A stretch of 64,000 bases of DNA from Anopheles merus. Its lineage: Eukaryota > Arthropoda > Insecta > Diptera > Culicidae. This document shows, piece after piece, positions 9,566-18,913 of this stretch (the first letter of the stretch is position 1; each line of letters starts with the position of its first letter). Position numbers and translations under genes: made by a program. Where the stretch lies: positions 23,842,972 to 23,906,971 of the forward strand of contig NC_054085.1 in the NCBI RefSeq assembly GCF_017562075.2, read 5' to 3'. The notes beneath the pieces are model-generated. The model was not told the origin of the DNA. It saw nothing but the letters and a program-made list of their open reading frames with translations, and ran no database searches.

Positions 9566-12544
9566 GAATAATATACGTATGTATTAGTAATAATAATAAT
9601 AAATTGTTAATAAATAAATAAATAAATAAATAAATAAATGAAAAATGGGTAATAACTCAACGTTTCTTTTGCAAAAATGTTCGTGTAGACTAGAAAAATA
9701 AAATTTAAATATCTTGTTCCAATGAGTATTAAACATCCGGTTAACAAGGCTTCAAATGTGCAACTACTTAACATTATACAATAAGCAGAACTCAAATTAA
9801 AGCGTCATGTTTTATACAATAGCACAGAAGTGATGTGTCTTTTTACACTTCAATACAAAATATGGCTTCAATAAATGCTTCATTTGAAATAAAGTATCAT
9901 TTTGTAATATTTGCTATTTTACTATTATGGCAAATAAGCAAATTACCATTTAAGGTTTGCAATGAGTTTGCAAAGGCGCAATTTAAATTTCTAATTCACA
10001 ATTTAAAAGTTGAATAGCACTTATAAATGGACCTCAACTGCAAAAGCTAGCACTAATATGACCTTAACAGATTGCTAATCATAAAATGAGGTTTTCTGGT
10101 TTTAATGGAATAAGAAAACCACTTACGAAGACCATGATTATTATAAATTAATTAAACAAAAATATGAGCAAATAGTAAGAGAAAAACAAGATTCTTAGAA
10201 GCAGCGACATGAATAAACAGATTTAGAAACCTCACGTAAATGGTTAAATACTGAACAAAAAAGATAATTATGGTGCAACAGATTTAGTTGAACCATTACC
10301 ATCAGAAAGCATAATTTAAAGAATGTAAATGATGAATTGCTCAAAACTTACCTTCTGGTTTGTGACAAACTTGCGCATCGAGGGGCTAACCGGTGGCGAC
10401 TGCGCGGCTACACTGGTCGATGCACGCGCCGCGAAGGACGACCGCCGGCGGCTCAGCTCCAGCCCGGAAACGTTCGCAAACGAACCATGCGCAAACGATG
10501 CGTTGCCCGCGCTCGCCTGACTATTATCGAGCGAGTTGCACACCTTAAACGGTAGCCGCTTTGGCACTGCGTTCGCGTCGGCGGCCGGAACTGGTGGCGG
10601 TACCGGAACGACAGCAGCATCCTCCACACTCCCCAGTCCGCCTACTGCATTGCTATCCTTGCCAAACGCTCCGCTCAGCAGCTCGGGCAGTGCGGTGCCC
10701 AGCTGGGAACAGCCGGCGTTCAGGCTCGACGCGAACGACCCATTCTCCCACCGACTGCCATGACAGTTTTCCTTGTGCTCCTCCTGCTGCTTGAGGAAGC
10801 GCTGCAGTCGCCTCCAGCTCTTCTTGTGGTTCTGGATGATCGCTTTCCAGCCGCGGGACACGCGCACCACCTGCACCAGGTCCGTATCGGCCAGGTAGTC
10901 GAGCAGCGTCTCGAGCGCGTCCGGATTGCGCATGCTCAGCTGGTGCAGTATGTTAATGTACTCGCAGCCACAGAAGCTGTACGGTTGGGCCGTTTTCAGG
11001 CGACCGTTGTGCGGTTGGGCGCCGTGCAGGCGGCGCGTCGCCTTCGGCGAAACGGAGGCACGTGCGCTGTGGCGCGAGGAAAGCGAGCGCACGCTCCGGG
11101 CAGGGCTGGATGCGCACGAGGACGCCGATCCGCCGTTCGTACCGAGCCGTTTAAGCTTGCGGCCGGACTTGGTCACCGAGGGTGGCGTTTTCGGTAGCGG
11201 CAGCTTGCCGGGCAGGAAGGCCGCCGCCTTGATCGGCGATTCCTCCAGGATGGAGTTGAGGGTCGGTGCGTAGGAAAAGTTGGACGCGTGCCGCACCAGG
11301 TAGTCGTCGGTCGCGAACGGACCCTCGGCGGCCGGTGCCATCAGTTCCGGGTCGATCAGGTTCGCCTTGGACGGCGTCAGGCTGAAGTCATCGAACGAGG
11401 GTACGGTGGTGACGGTTTGCTCCAGCTGCCGCGACGGCTCGCCCAGTATCGGTGCGTCGAGCAGGGCGGCCAGATCGAGCGGTGGCAGCACGGCGTCCGC
11501 CACCGCCGGCTGGGGATGGATTTCAGCGAGCACGCGCTGCTCCTTCCGCTTTTCCGGCGTGTGCTCGAGCGCGCGGATCGCATTTTGCCGCAGCAGCGGC
11601 CGCGCTGCGTTCGGCTGCATTTTGCTCGGGCTGAAGCTTTGGAACTTGCGGAACGTTCGCTTCTCGCCGAGGGGCGGGTTGCGCCCTGCGGCCGCCCCCA
11701 CCTGCAGAAACGTTGGCTGCGAGCTGGCCGTTTTCGGCGTGCTGGAGCGCATCAGATCCTCGATGCCGCGGTCCTGGTGCTTGCGGCGCTTCACGTTGAG
11801 GATGGGCGAAATGTCCTCCAGCCGGCGGCAGTCCGCATCGAGCGAGTCGTTCAGATCGCGCGGATGGTTCTCGTCCGCCGGCAGCGCCACGCCGTCCCCG
11901 TCGGAGTAGAGCTTCTCGCGGAAGGTGGAGTGTTTGCGCTTGAGCGAACCGCCCCGCGCTTTGTGCGGCGTGAGCTGGCTGCTCGGCTGGCTGGCGGAGC
12001 GGTTCCCGGTGCGGAGCGGCGTTTCCGGCAGCTCGAACGAAACCGACCGGGACAGCCCGGGCAGCCGTTCCGGGGTGGACGGTGCAAGAAAGGAGGACGA
12101 GCAGCTGCCGCCGGACCCGTCGTAATCGAACGCGATCGGTCGCCGGATGCGCTTCGCCCGGTCCGTGCTTTTCGGCGTGGTCAGATGAATGTTCGACAGC
12201 AGCACCATGCTGGCGGCCGTCTTGGGCGTGAGGTTGATCGCACCCGTCGGACCGCCGCCGCCGCCCGTATCGTTCATGCTGCAGTCGAGCTCGCCGGCCT
12301 CGTCGATCGTGGCCAGCGTTACGGACGAGATGCCGTGGCGCGAGGACAGATTAAACGTGTTGTTCGGCGTGGTGGCCTGGTAGGACGTGTAGCCACTGTC
12401 CTGGCCGAACGATTGGGCACCGTCCGGCGGCAGCCCGTCCGCTGCCGATGGTCCGAGGTCTTGCACCCATTTCACCGCCGCCACCGGGGGAAAGGATGGC
12501 CGCAACGCCGACTGCTGCTGCTGCTGCTGCTGAACTTCTTCCAT
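3734..12544 (-). CDS. Rca1: Rca1/Emi1-type F-box APC/C inhibitor (two exons)
   Basis: Exons 12544-10352 and 4447-3734 join in phase 0 (AACCAGAAG|GTAAGT to TTTTAG|ATTGCA) into 968 residues. The family (Rca1 in Drosophila, Emi1/FBXO5 in vertebrates) restrains the anaphase-promoting complex in S/G2. Features in order: DSGYTS at 49-54, matching the beta-TrCP/Slimb phosphodegron; many S/T-P sites (LTPK, TTPKS, STPER); an F-box at about 540-580 (NPDALETLLDYLAD, then VVRVSRGWK); a KEN box at 591-593; CPRC at 745-748; the zinc-binding core CSGAFCGFRFC-IKCLCEYH from 909; and a tail SRRSLQRL resembling the Emi1 RL tail, extended by CRKL. ATG 12544 is preferred over an in-frame GTG at 12553. The protein looks longer than is usual for the family because the N-terminal region is long and about 155 residues interrupt the zinc-binding region. 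The 5.9 kb intron contains Ankle1 on the other strand. Confidence 0.92.
4448..5037. other. Rca1 intron segment upstream of Ankle1
   Basis: AT-rich DNA without open frames of note. The last 150 bases before the Ankle1 start are GT-rich and should carry the Ankle1 promoter and 5' UTR. An in-frame TAA at 5020-5022 precedes the start. No TATA box or clear initiator was recognised. Confidence 0.5.
5038..7641 (+). CDS. Ankle1: ANKLE1/LEM-3-type ankyrin-LEM-GIY-YIG endonuclease
   Basis: Exons 5038-6281, 6347-6741 and 6836-7641 join (ATT|GTAAGT..CTCTAG|TATGG; CCAA|GTAAGA..CCACAG|CTTTC) into 814 residues. The family (ANKLE1; LEM-3 in C. elegans) cleaves branched DNA and chromatin bridges late in cell division. 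Residues 1-140 hold about four ankyrin repeats (TPLHVAANLGRVAIVRLLL, RTPIQHAIDGDHFEVV). A long acidic linker follows. The LEM domain is at about 493-530 (YDTDALRAELTTFG...LYLRKLVKL), and the C-terminal GIY-YIG nuclease starts at about 600 (FVYLLLDPR, FYVGKGKSSRPYCHLYDA, EAYTREAAIIDAYG, LTNLKRGDYYG). The candidate catalytic Tyr, Arg and Glu are present. ATG 5038 is the first in frame after a TAA at 5020. Domain order and length fit the family. The whole gene lies antiparallel inside the Rca1 intron. Confidence 0.94.
7764..7769 (+). promoter_or_regulatory. Poly(A) signal of Ankle1
   Basis: AATAAA, 122 bases past the stop codon, is followed by a U-rich stretch. Confidence 0.75.
7870..9010. other. 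CpG- and A/C-rich unassigned block inside the Rca1 intron
   Basis: In composition this block differs sharply from the AT-rich intron to its right: many CpG steps, few T on the + strand, short A and CAA runs, and a GAGAGA stretch at about 8969. It resembles a 5' UTR or promoter region more than an intron. The longest frame (+, 8072-8716, 214 codons) is low-complexity Pro/Gln/Arg/Ser and matches no family I know. It may hold an alternative first exon or a noncoding transcript; nothing proves either. Confidence 0.35.
9011..10351. repeat. AT-rich intron with ATT, AAT and AAAT microsatellites
   Basis: Simple repeats: (ATT)n at about 9285-9371, (AAT)n at about 9522-9565 and (AAAT)n at about 9611-9640, within AT-rich DNA. 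No gene is recognised. Confidence 0.85.
10352..12544 (-). CDS. Rca1: Rca1 exon 1: degron, disordered region, F-box, KEN
   Basis: 731 codons, ending in phase 0 at GTAAGT. The N-terminal 530 residues are Ser/Thr/Pro-rich and low in predicted fold apart from an early poly-Gln run. The F-box and KEN box fall in the last third. Reading past the donor would add only about 11 residues before a stop at 10316. Confidence 0.93.
12383..12400 (-). other. DSGYTS phosphodegron-like motif in Rca1
   Basis: Residues 49-54 fit DSGxxS, the form recognised by SCF beta-TrCP (Slimb) after Polo-type phosphorylation of vertebrate Emi1 (whose motif is DSGYSS). The motif itself is read directly; its function is inferred. 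Confidence 0.7.
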
Positions 12545-14627
12545 CCGACTCACGGACAGGATGCTTGCTGAAGAAAGGCGCCCTTTTTGGACAAATGCGC
12601 TTGCACCCCCCTGTGTGTGTGTGTGCTGGGAAAACGCAGCGCCCTAACGTTCCTTTTTGCCTGCTTCTTTCTTCGCTGGCCTATCTCTTTCCCTTTTCTT
12701 CTTCCACGCCAGCTGCGATGTTGTTACGCTTTCCCCGTTGCATACGAAACGGACGAATGCACACACTCACTCACACATTGCTGCACATACACCATACATA
12801 CACCACACACACGCGCGCGCTACACCATTTCGAACGCACACTCACACAACACAACACACGACGTACTAGGTGGTAGCGTAAAGGGACGGGAGTTAAAGCC
12901 TCTTTACGGACATTTTCGGAGAGTCTTTTACTGTTTCTGCATTTATTGCTCAAGAGTTTCACACGCTAGACGAATTTCACTTCAGAAGGACACACAAATT
13001 TACGCACATTTCCATACACAAAGGCGCGCGCGCGCGCGCGTACCGATACACCACAAACACAGTCCTGGAAAGATGCGCAACTCCCGTGGTTAAGCCCGCA
13101 GATGCCAAAGGGAGTTTAGCACTCTTCCCTTAGAACCCGGGGCAGCATTCTTCGCAGCGCGGCAGAACCTTTTAGAGCGGCACGAACCGTGGAAGGAAAG
13201 TTCCGCCTGGCGAATGTCGACCCAAAGACAAGCGGGACTCCACAAATTGTGCCTTCGCTCTGCTTCCCGTTGTTTTTGCGTGTGTATGCGCGAGCGTTAT
13301 GTTCAACGGCTCGAGGCAGAAAGCGAACCTATAGTGGTGTTGGTACGGGCAGGGCGAACAGGGCCCGTACAACAAGTGCGAGTGGTTTTGACGTTCAAGC
13401 ATCGCTGCATCTCGCTCATTTTCGAGGTGTGTTTGTTCTCGCTCATAAGCGTTGTGTCATGCCATCTCTTTCACGCACGTGGACGCGTTATTAAACGTTA
13501 AAAATTCGTTTAAGTGAGGTGAATTAAAAGTGCTCATGTATGAATAATGTTTTGTATGAAAATCAATAGAAGATGGGTGTATGGATTGAAAGTGAGAGAG
13601 AAGAGAGAAAATAAAGGAAAGCGACAAAATATTGGGATATGCGTGAATTGAGAAGAAAGAGAAGAGATTATGGAAAGTAAAGAGAGAGACAGAATGTGTT
13701 AGAGGGAAGAGTCAGACGTATGCTTCGATTGAAAGGAAGGAAACACATGCTTGGATCGAAAATTAGAGATGAGAGAGCGAGAGAAAGAGAGTGGGAGAGA
13801 GAGAGAGAGAGAGAAAAAAAAAGACAGAGAGACAGAGAGACAGGGAAACAAACGAGCATGCCTTCCTTCATCCTCGTCTAGCTCCCTGTGCGGTCCTGCA
13901 CGTTTAGCTGCGGATCGGTGCGGAGAGTACTCAAGCACCTTGTTAGCGGCTGCTGTCTAAAATGTTTGGTAGCCTGACTTGCAGCATAGCTCGGCAAGGT
14001 GATCCGGCCTCTATTGATGTTAATATGGGACACGTTGAAATGAAGGAACCCGTGGGGTCAATGAGGGGAAGTTGGAAGTGGAATGGTGGTGTGTATTTAT
14101 ATTTTTGGTCATTTAGTTTTGTCCACCAGCACAATCGCACACCAACTTGAATTCTCAAAAATCCTCAAAACGCCTTTCAAAAACGGTCGCTAGCGAGGGA
14201 AAATTGCACCGATTTGGAGCGTTGATGTGTTTAAACGCGCTGGTTCAGCGGTCGTAACTGACCGTTGCAAATTGAAACGCAACATTGAAGGTTTTGTGCT
14301 TCGTAAGACTATTTTTTTTAACAAGAACTAGCGTTGTATGCCTTTCAATCATTTTATACATATTTTATAGCTTATTTTTAATGAAAATGGACAAGATTTC
14401 ATTGAACTTGTGCCATACAAAATGATTGCGTTCCTTGGGCACCATCTGTCACAGCAGCTGTCAGTGGGCTCCTCCGCGGCTGCGGCGGCGAGATGTAAAC
14501 AAACAACAAACGATCGTTCGTTTGCTTTCCCTTTTAGTTTTAGTTTCGCGCACGGAACAGAAACAACCCTCGCCTGTTCGGAAAGGCCCGGCCACGACCA
14601 CCACCACCACCACCAACGGCAGACCGA
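12545..14627. other. Divergent Rca1/Vps25 intergenic region
   Basis: It must contain the Rca1 5' UTR and promoter (minus) and the Vps25 promoter (plus). Simple sequence dominates: CA/CAC stretches at 12760-12860, (CG)n at about 13024-13040, and a GA-rich, strongly purine-skewed block at about 13570-13850 on the + strand. E-box-like CAGCTGTCA occurs near 14455, 170 bases before the Vps25 start. No reliable TATA box was found. Confidence 0.55.
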
Positions 14628-15231
14628 ATGGGTGCATTCCAGTGGCCATGGGAGTATTCGTTTCCACCATTTTTCACGTAAGAACACCATTCGCCCCCTA
14701 CAAAGAAGAGCTCAATCTGTTCAAACTCCCCGTGTCTTTCTTCTTCGACCCGCCTTCAGAGTGCAAGTGCACGCCAAAACGAAGGAACAGCAGCTGGCCA
14801 CCTGGAAGGAGCTGGTGCTAAACTATCAAAGGCATGAGCGCCAAGCGCTGCTAAACATTGCCGAAGACGCGCCCCCGTTCGTGAACAGGGAGCTTGCCCG
14901 CAAACTGTCGCCCGAGGCCCGGCTCTGGGTGATGGAGGAGCTGGCCAGGACGGGCCATGCCGCGACCGCCGACAAGCGCAAACAGCAGTGGGAAGTGTAC
15001 TGGCACACGCTGGACGAGTGGAGCACCATCCTGTACGATTGGGCCGTGGCCAGCGGCACCACGAACACGGTCTGCACGCTGTACGAGCTGGTGGCGGGCG
15101 ATAATACGGTCGGCGAAGAGTTTCACGGGCTGGACGAGGGCGTGCTGAGAAAGGCGCTGAAGCTGCTGGAGGGACGGGGAAAGTGTGAGCTGATAGCGTT
15201 CGACGACAATGAGGGGGTGAAGTTTTTCTAA
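14628..15231 (+). CDS. Vps25: ESCRT-II subunit Vps25 (EAP20)
   Basis: A 50-base first exon (14628-14677, CAC|GTAAGA) joins 14760-15231 (CTTCAG|AGTGC), giving 173 residues, the usual family length. Vps25 is present in two copies in ESCRT-II and bridges it to ESCRT-III on late endosomes during multivesicular-body sorting. The start MGAFQWPWEYSFPPFF carries the aromatic/PPFF N-terminus by which Vps25 contacts Vps22/Vps36. Two winged-helix domains follow, with LATWKELVLNY and the end motifs TLYELV, EEFHGLDE, VLRKALKLLE and GVKFF, all typical of the family. The ATG has a good context (CCGAATGG). Its 3' end faces the 3' end of the long kcc transcript unit about 100 bases away. Confidence 0.96.
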
Positions 15232-15257
15232 CACCTGTAACACGATGTGAGTCGGGA

Positions 15258-15263
15258 AATACA
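15258..15263 (+). promoter_or_regulatory. Possible variant poly(A) signal of Vps25
   Basis: No AATAAA follows the gene before the opposing transcript. AATACA, a known weaker variant, lies 27 bases past the stop. Assignment is tentative. Confidence 0.3.
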
Positions 15264-15353
15264 CGCTGGAAGGATGAGGAACTGGTCGGATGTTGACGTT
15301 TAAACCAAAAAAAAAAAAAAAAAGGAAACGACCACACAAATCAAATTCCAAAT

Positions 15354-15359
15354 TTTATT
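15354..15359 (-). promoter_or_regulatory. Distal poly(A) signal for the leftward (kcc) transcript
   Basis: Minus-strand AATAAA is the last one before Vps25. A run of about 18 A on the + strand at 15307-15324 would be U-rich downstream sequence for the leftward transcript. Confidence 0.45.
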
Positions 15360-16262
15360 AATCTTCATTCCCGTTTTTGTTTTGTTCGGTAGATGTTGTT
15401 GCGCACTTTCGAACCGTTCTGGCTGCTGCGACCAACACCGTCCCCGCTTCCGCCCCCTGCTTACCACTTCCTTTCTTCACGGTATCCTGATAAGTTGAGC
15501 TCGATATCGGTTCTGCCTTTCGATGACCGAATGGGGGTAGGGTGGGGGGATGAGGGGAACGGAGTGGCGCTTTTCTTCTCTTCCTGTGGCCTCACGGTGG
15601 AGGTGGTTCTCGAGCCTTTTCCCGATGTTAACCAAACATTAGTCTACTTCATTTTCCACTTTCGCTTATGCCAAAGATACTCCGTCACTGTTTCTGACCA
15701 TTCTTCGCATTTTTCCTTAGATAAAGGGTTGCGTTTTTTGTTTGTTTGTTGTTTTTTGTTGGTACGATACGAGTTATAGCTATGTGGGTTTTTGGTTTGT
15801 TTCTTTATTTTTTTAAATGATTTGCATTTTGCAACACCGATTCTAGTAAACTGGTTTGTTTGTTTTGTTTTGTTTTCTTCTTGACGAGAAATGCATCTGT
15901 TTGTGTGTGTGTGTATATGGTGTTATATTGAGTTTTGTCATTTACTTCTTTTTTTTACTAACTCCATTTTTAACTTCTGTGTTGTTCCATTTGCGTTGCG
16001 GCCTGTTTGTTACTTTCTTCTACAATTTTTATACTGTTTACTTGTTTTTTTTTGTGTGTTTTTTCCCCGGTAAACAGTTCTACAAAGAATGAAGGAGATC
16101 TTGTTCGTGTTTCTCTGTGTTGCGTTTGCGCCCGCACTGCATCTTGTTCAAGGTTTGAATGTGCCGTGTTCTAACTTTAGAAAAAAAAAACAACGTACAC
16201 GCAAGTAGAAATAGATTGTTATCGTGTGACACTACTACGCACGACTAATTTACTGTTATAAC

Positions 16263-16290
16263 TGTTTGTTTGTTTGTTTGTTTGTTTGTT
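16263..16290. repeat. (GTTT)n microsatellite
   Basis: About six GTTT units. Shorter runs of the same motif recur near 20105, 22020, 22410 and 29825. Confidence 0.8.
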
Positions 16291-18668
16291 TTTTGTTCAT
16301 ATTATCTTTTTCCAAGTACTATTTCTATAGTTTTTGCTTGTTTTGTTGTGCTTTTCTGCCTCTTCCATTTATTCGGTTACTCCATTCGCAGCCACTCCAA
16401 TGACAACAATGATTGCATACGACAAAAGACTGATTTGTTTTATGTTTCTTTTTTTTTCACTTTCTTTTGTATAGTTACAAAATCACACAGAAAGAATGGG
16501 GGGCTTTTGGATTGGGTTTTTCTTCTTCTCCTTGTTTGTGTCCTTGTGTTTGTGTTAAACATTTTATGCTAGAATCAACGCAAACAGAAAAATTCATTTC
16601 TTACATAACCGACCGTATGCAAACCGGTAAGTTGGATTTTTTTTTGGTTGGGTTATTTCGAGTTTTACTTCCATTTCCGTGTTTGCCGTTTCCGTGCCGT
16701 ACTAAAAAGACGCAACGGAAAATAGAATATAGTTTCTCAGTAGTGGTGGTGGTGGTGGTATTGGTGAAGTTTGTGGTGATAGTAATAGCTTAGCCCTTCC
16801 CTATCGATGGGAGCCGCCTACCCGTGGCACACGCGGGCCATCCGTTATCTTCGTAATAGTTGTAGTAGAAAAAATAAAATCTGCACAGCATTTCCCAATA
16901 AATATATCAAATCAATCAGTGTACATCTCAATCGATACAATTACTTCATTATACATTATTCATAACAACAACAAAGTGCATGGCTAGGCTAGGCGTATTA
17001 TTCGTATTATTAGTTAAATAATTATATCTCTGTTCATATATGCTACGCATTGATTCTGCTTCGCTTTCCCCTTTTTTTCACCAGCTTCCGGGAACCGGCA
17101 ACAAGGTGTCAAACTCATCTTATGAGTAGTGAGGGGAAGGGAAGGGAGAGAGAGTGGGGAGAGTTTTTCGCGCGGAAGTTTTTTTTTTCTGCTGGAACTA
17201 TTCCTTGTTTGTTTTTGTTTTAAATATAATAATTTCCTATCCACTTTTCAAGTTAGACTCGATGATAATAACAATTATACAACTACGCATGAAGTCTGGT
17301 GTGTGAGTTTATTTTTTGTATCGTTACTGAAGGTCTTCGCTTTGCATTTTAGCTCAGGTTTGGTTTCCATGTTTTTTTGATTACCGGTTTCTTTAATTTA
17401 ATTTAAAGAACTGAATACGCTACTAATCGCTTGGTGATGGTGAAAAAAAAACTAAGACAAAAAGAGCAAAACGAAACGTTACAAAGCGGACAAATAAAGG
17501 AGAAAAGAAAAGGTAAAACAAATGTCCATCCATTTCAAATGGGATTTCTCGCTTCAATTTTCGTGTTTTGCGATATGGGCGCTGTTTGGCAATATGGGGG
17601 CCGATACTGCTTTCTGCTACTGTAGCTGCACGCGACTACACCCTACACACCGGTCAGCTACTGGTCTTACCTAGGTGCAACTAGAACGGTACTCTTGCTG
17701 CTCTAACATTGAGATGTAAGTAGAAAGAACGCGCTACTAGACACCGCGTTGGTTTGCTGTTTGTTGCGCCCCTCTAACATTGTGATTGTACAGCCAACAA
17801 TGTACTTTTGTAGCTCGTTCGCATCGAGAAGGAAATAAGTTGCTGCTCTTCTACCTCTTCTACCAGAAGCGTCTGTGTTCCAAATTGGCGAAATGTTTTG
17901 TTTTGTTGTTTAGAAAAGCATTGTTTCGTGAAATGAGTCGCAGAAACCGAGTTACAAAATCGGCAGTGATTTGGCCACAACATTCACTACTATAAGTGCG
18001 GGGTGAGGGGATAAGAAGGAGGCAGAAATAGAAAACAAAATAGGAAAGAAACGAAAAAAGTAAAAAATTTAAATGAAAAAAAAAACGAACAAGAAAGTTA
18101 TAAAGCTTAGATAGAAAAACTTAAAAGTAAAGTGAAAAACATAAAAGAATGTGTATGCAACACAAAGCATACGAGAAAATTGCAATACGAACAAGCATTT
18201 CACAAAACCACTAGCGAAGAAAGTATCATTCAATGGACACTCCCTTTTGTATTGCCGGGGAGGTGGGGAAGGCGGGACGGACGCTATCCGTCCCACGATT
18301 TGAACATCGAACTCTTTGCTCCGTTTCTAATTGTGTTTCAGGGCGCGTACACGCTTTGTCGGCATTATTTTTCCTTCGCATCGTTCTCTCTTTCTCTCGT
18401 TCTTTGTATCTTTCAATACGCGTTGTTCGCTGTCGCTTGCCTTTTCTTACTTTGGTTTGTTCTGATGTTTTGTTCGGTATGCTCAACATCTGTCGGCGCG
18501 CGTTCTAAAACCTACTACTATAATTTGACTTTATCATTTTCACGATTTTCTTTTGTTGTTTTGTTGTCGTTTTGTGTCTGTGTGTGCTCTAAGGAGAGAG
18601 TGCAAGTTAGTTTCGGCCATGTATAATTAGCGGATTCGCTTCCTTTCGGTATGTTTTTTTTACTCTTA

Positions 18669-18913
18669 TAGGGTTTTCCAGGGGTTCTCATTGTTGTGGG
18701 ACACTTCCTAGACTCTTTCCTATTGGAAGTGACACTTCATATGTTGGAAATTCGACTCTATGGCACCCTTTTTGAACAAGCTCGTTGCAAATTCCCATTG
18801 CATTTGTCCAACAAGGGTGCTAGAGAGTCCAATTCCCATTAGAATAGGTTCATTTCATGTAAGAAAGAGTCTATAAAGTTTCCCACAGCTATGAGAACTC
18901 CTGGAAAACCCTG
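18669..18913. mobile_element. Palindromic MITE A (TAGGGTTTTCC terminus)
   Basis: A foldback element of 245 bp. About 105 bp of each end match in inverted orientation, starting TAGGGTTTTCCAGGGGTTCT on the left and CAGGGTTTTCCAGGAGTTCT on the right. It is flanked on both sides by TA, the target duplication expected of Tc1/mariner-type elements. It has no coding capacity and sits inside the presumed kcc 3' UTR, where it could form a long hairpin in the RNA. Confidence 0.85.

Noticed and set aside
12551..12553. GTG at 12553 as the Rca1 start
   Set aside because: A non-AUG start is unlikely; an ATG follows three codons later at 12544.
11288..12571. 427-residue frame on the + strand
   Set aside because: It is antisense to Rca1 exon 1, Arg/Gly-rich through GC-rich codons, and has no domain. 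A shadow of the real gene.
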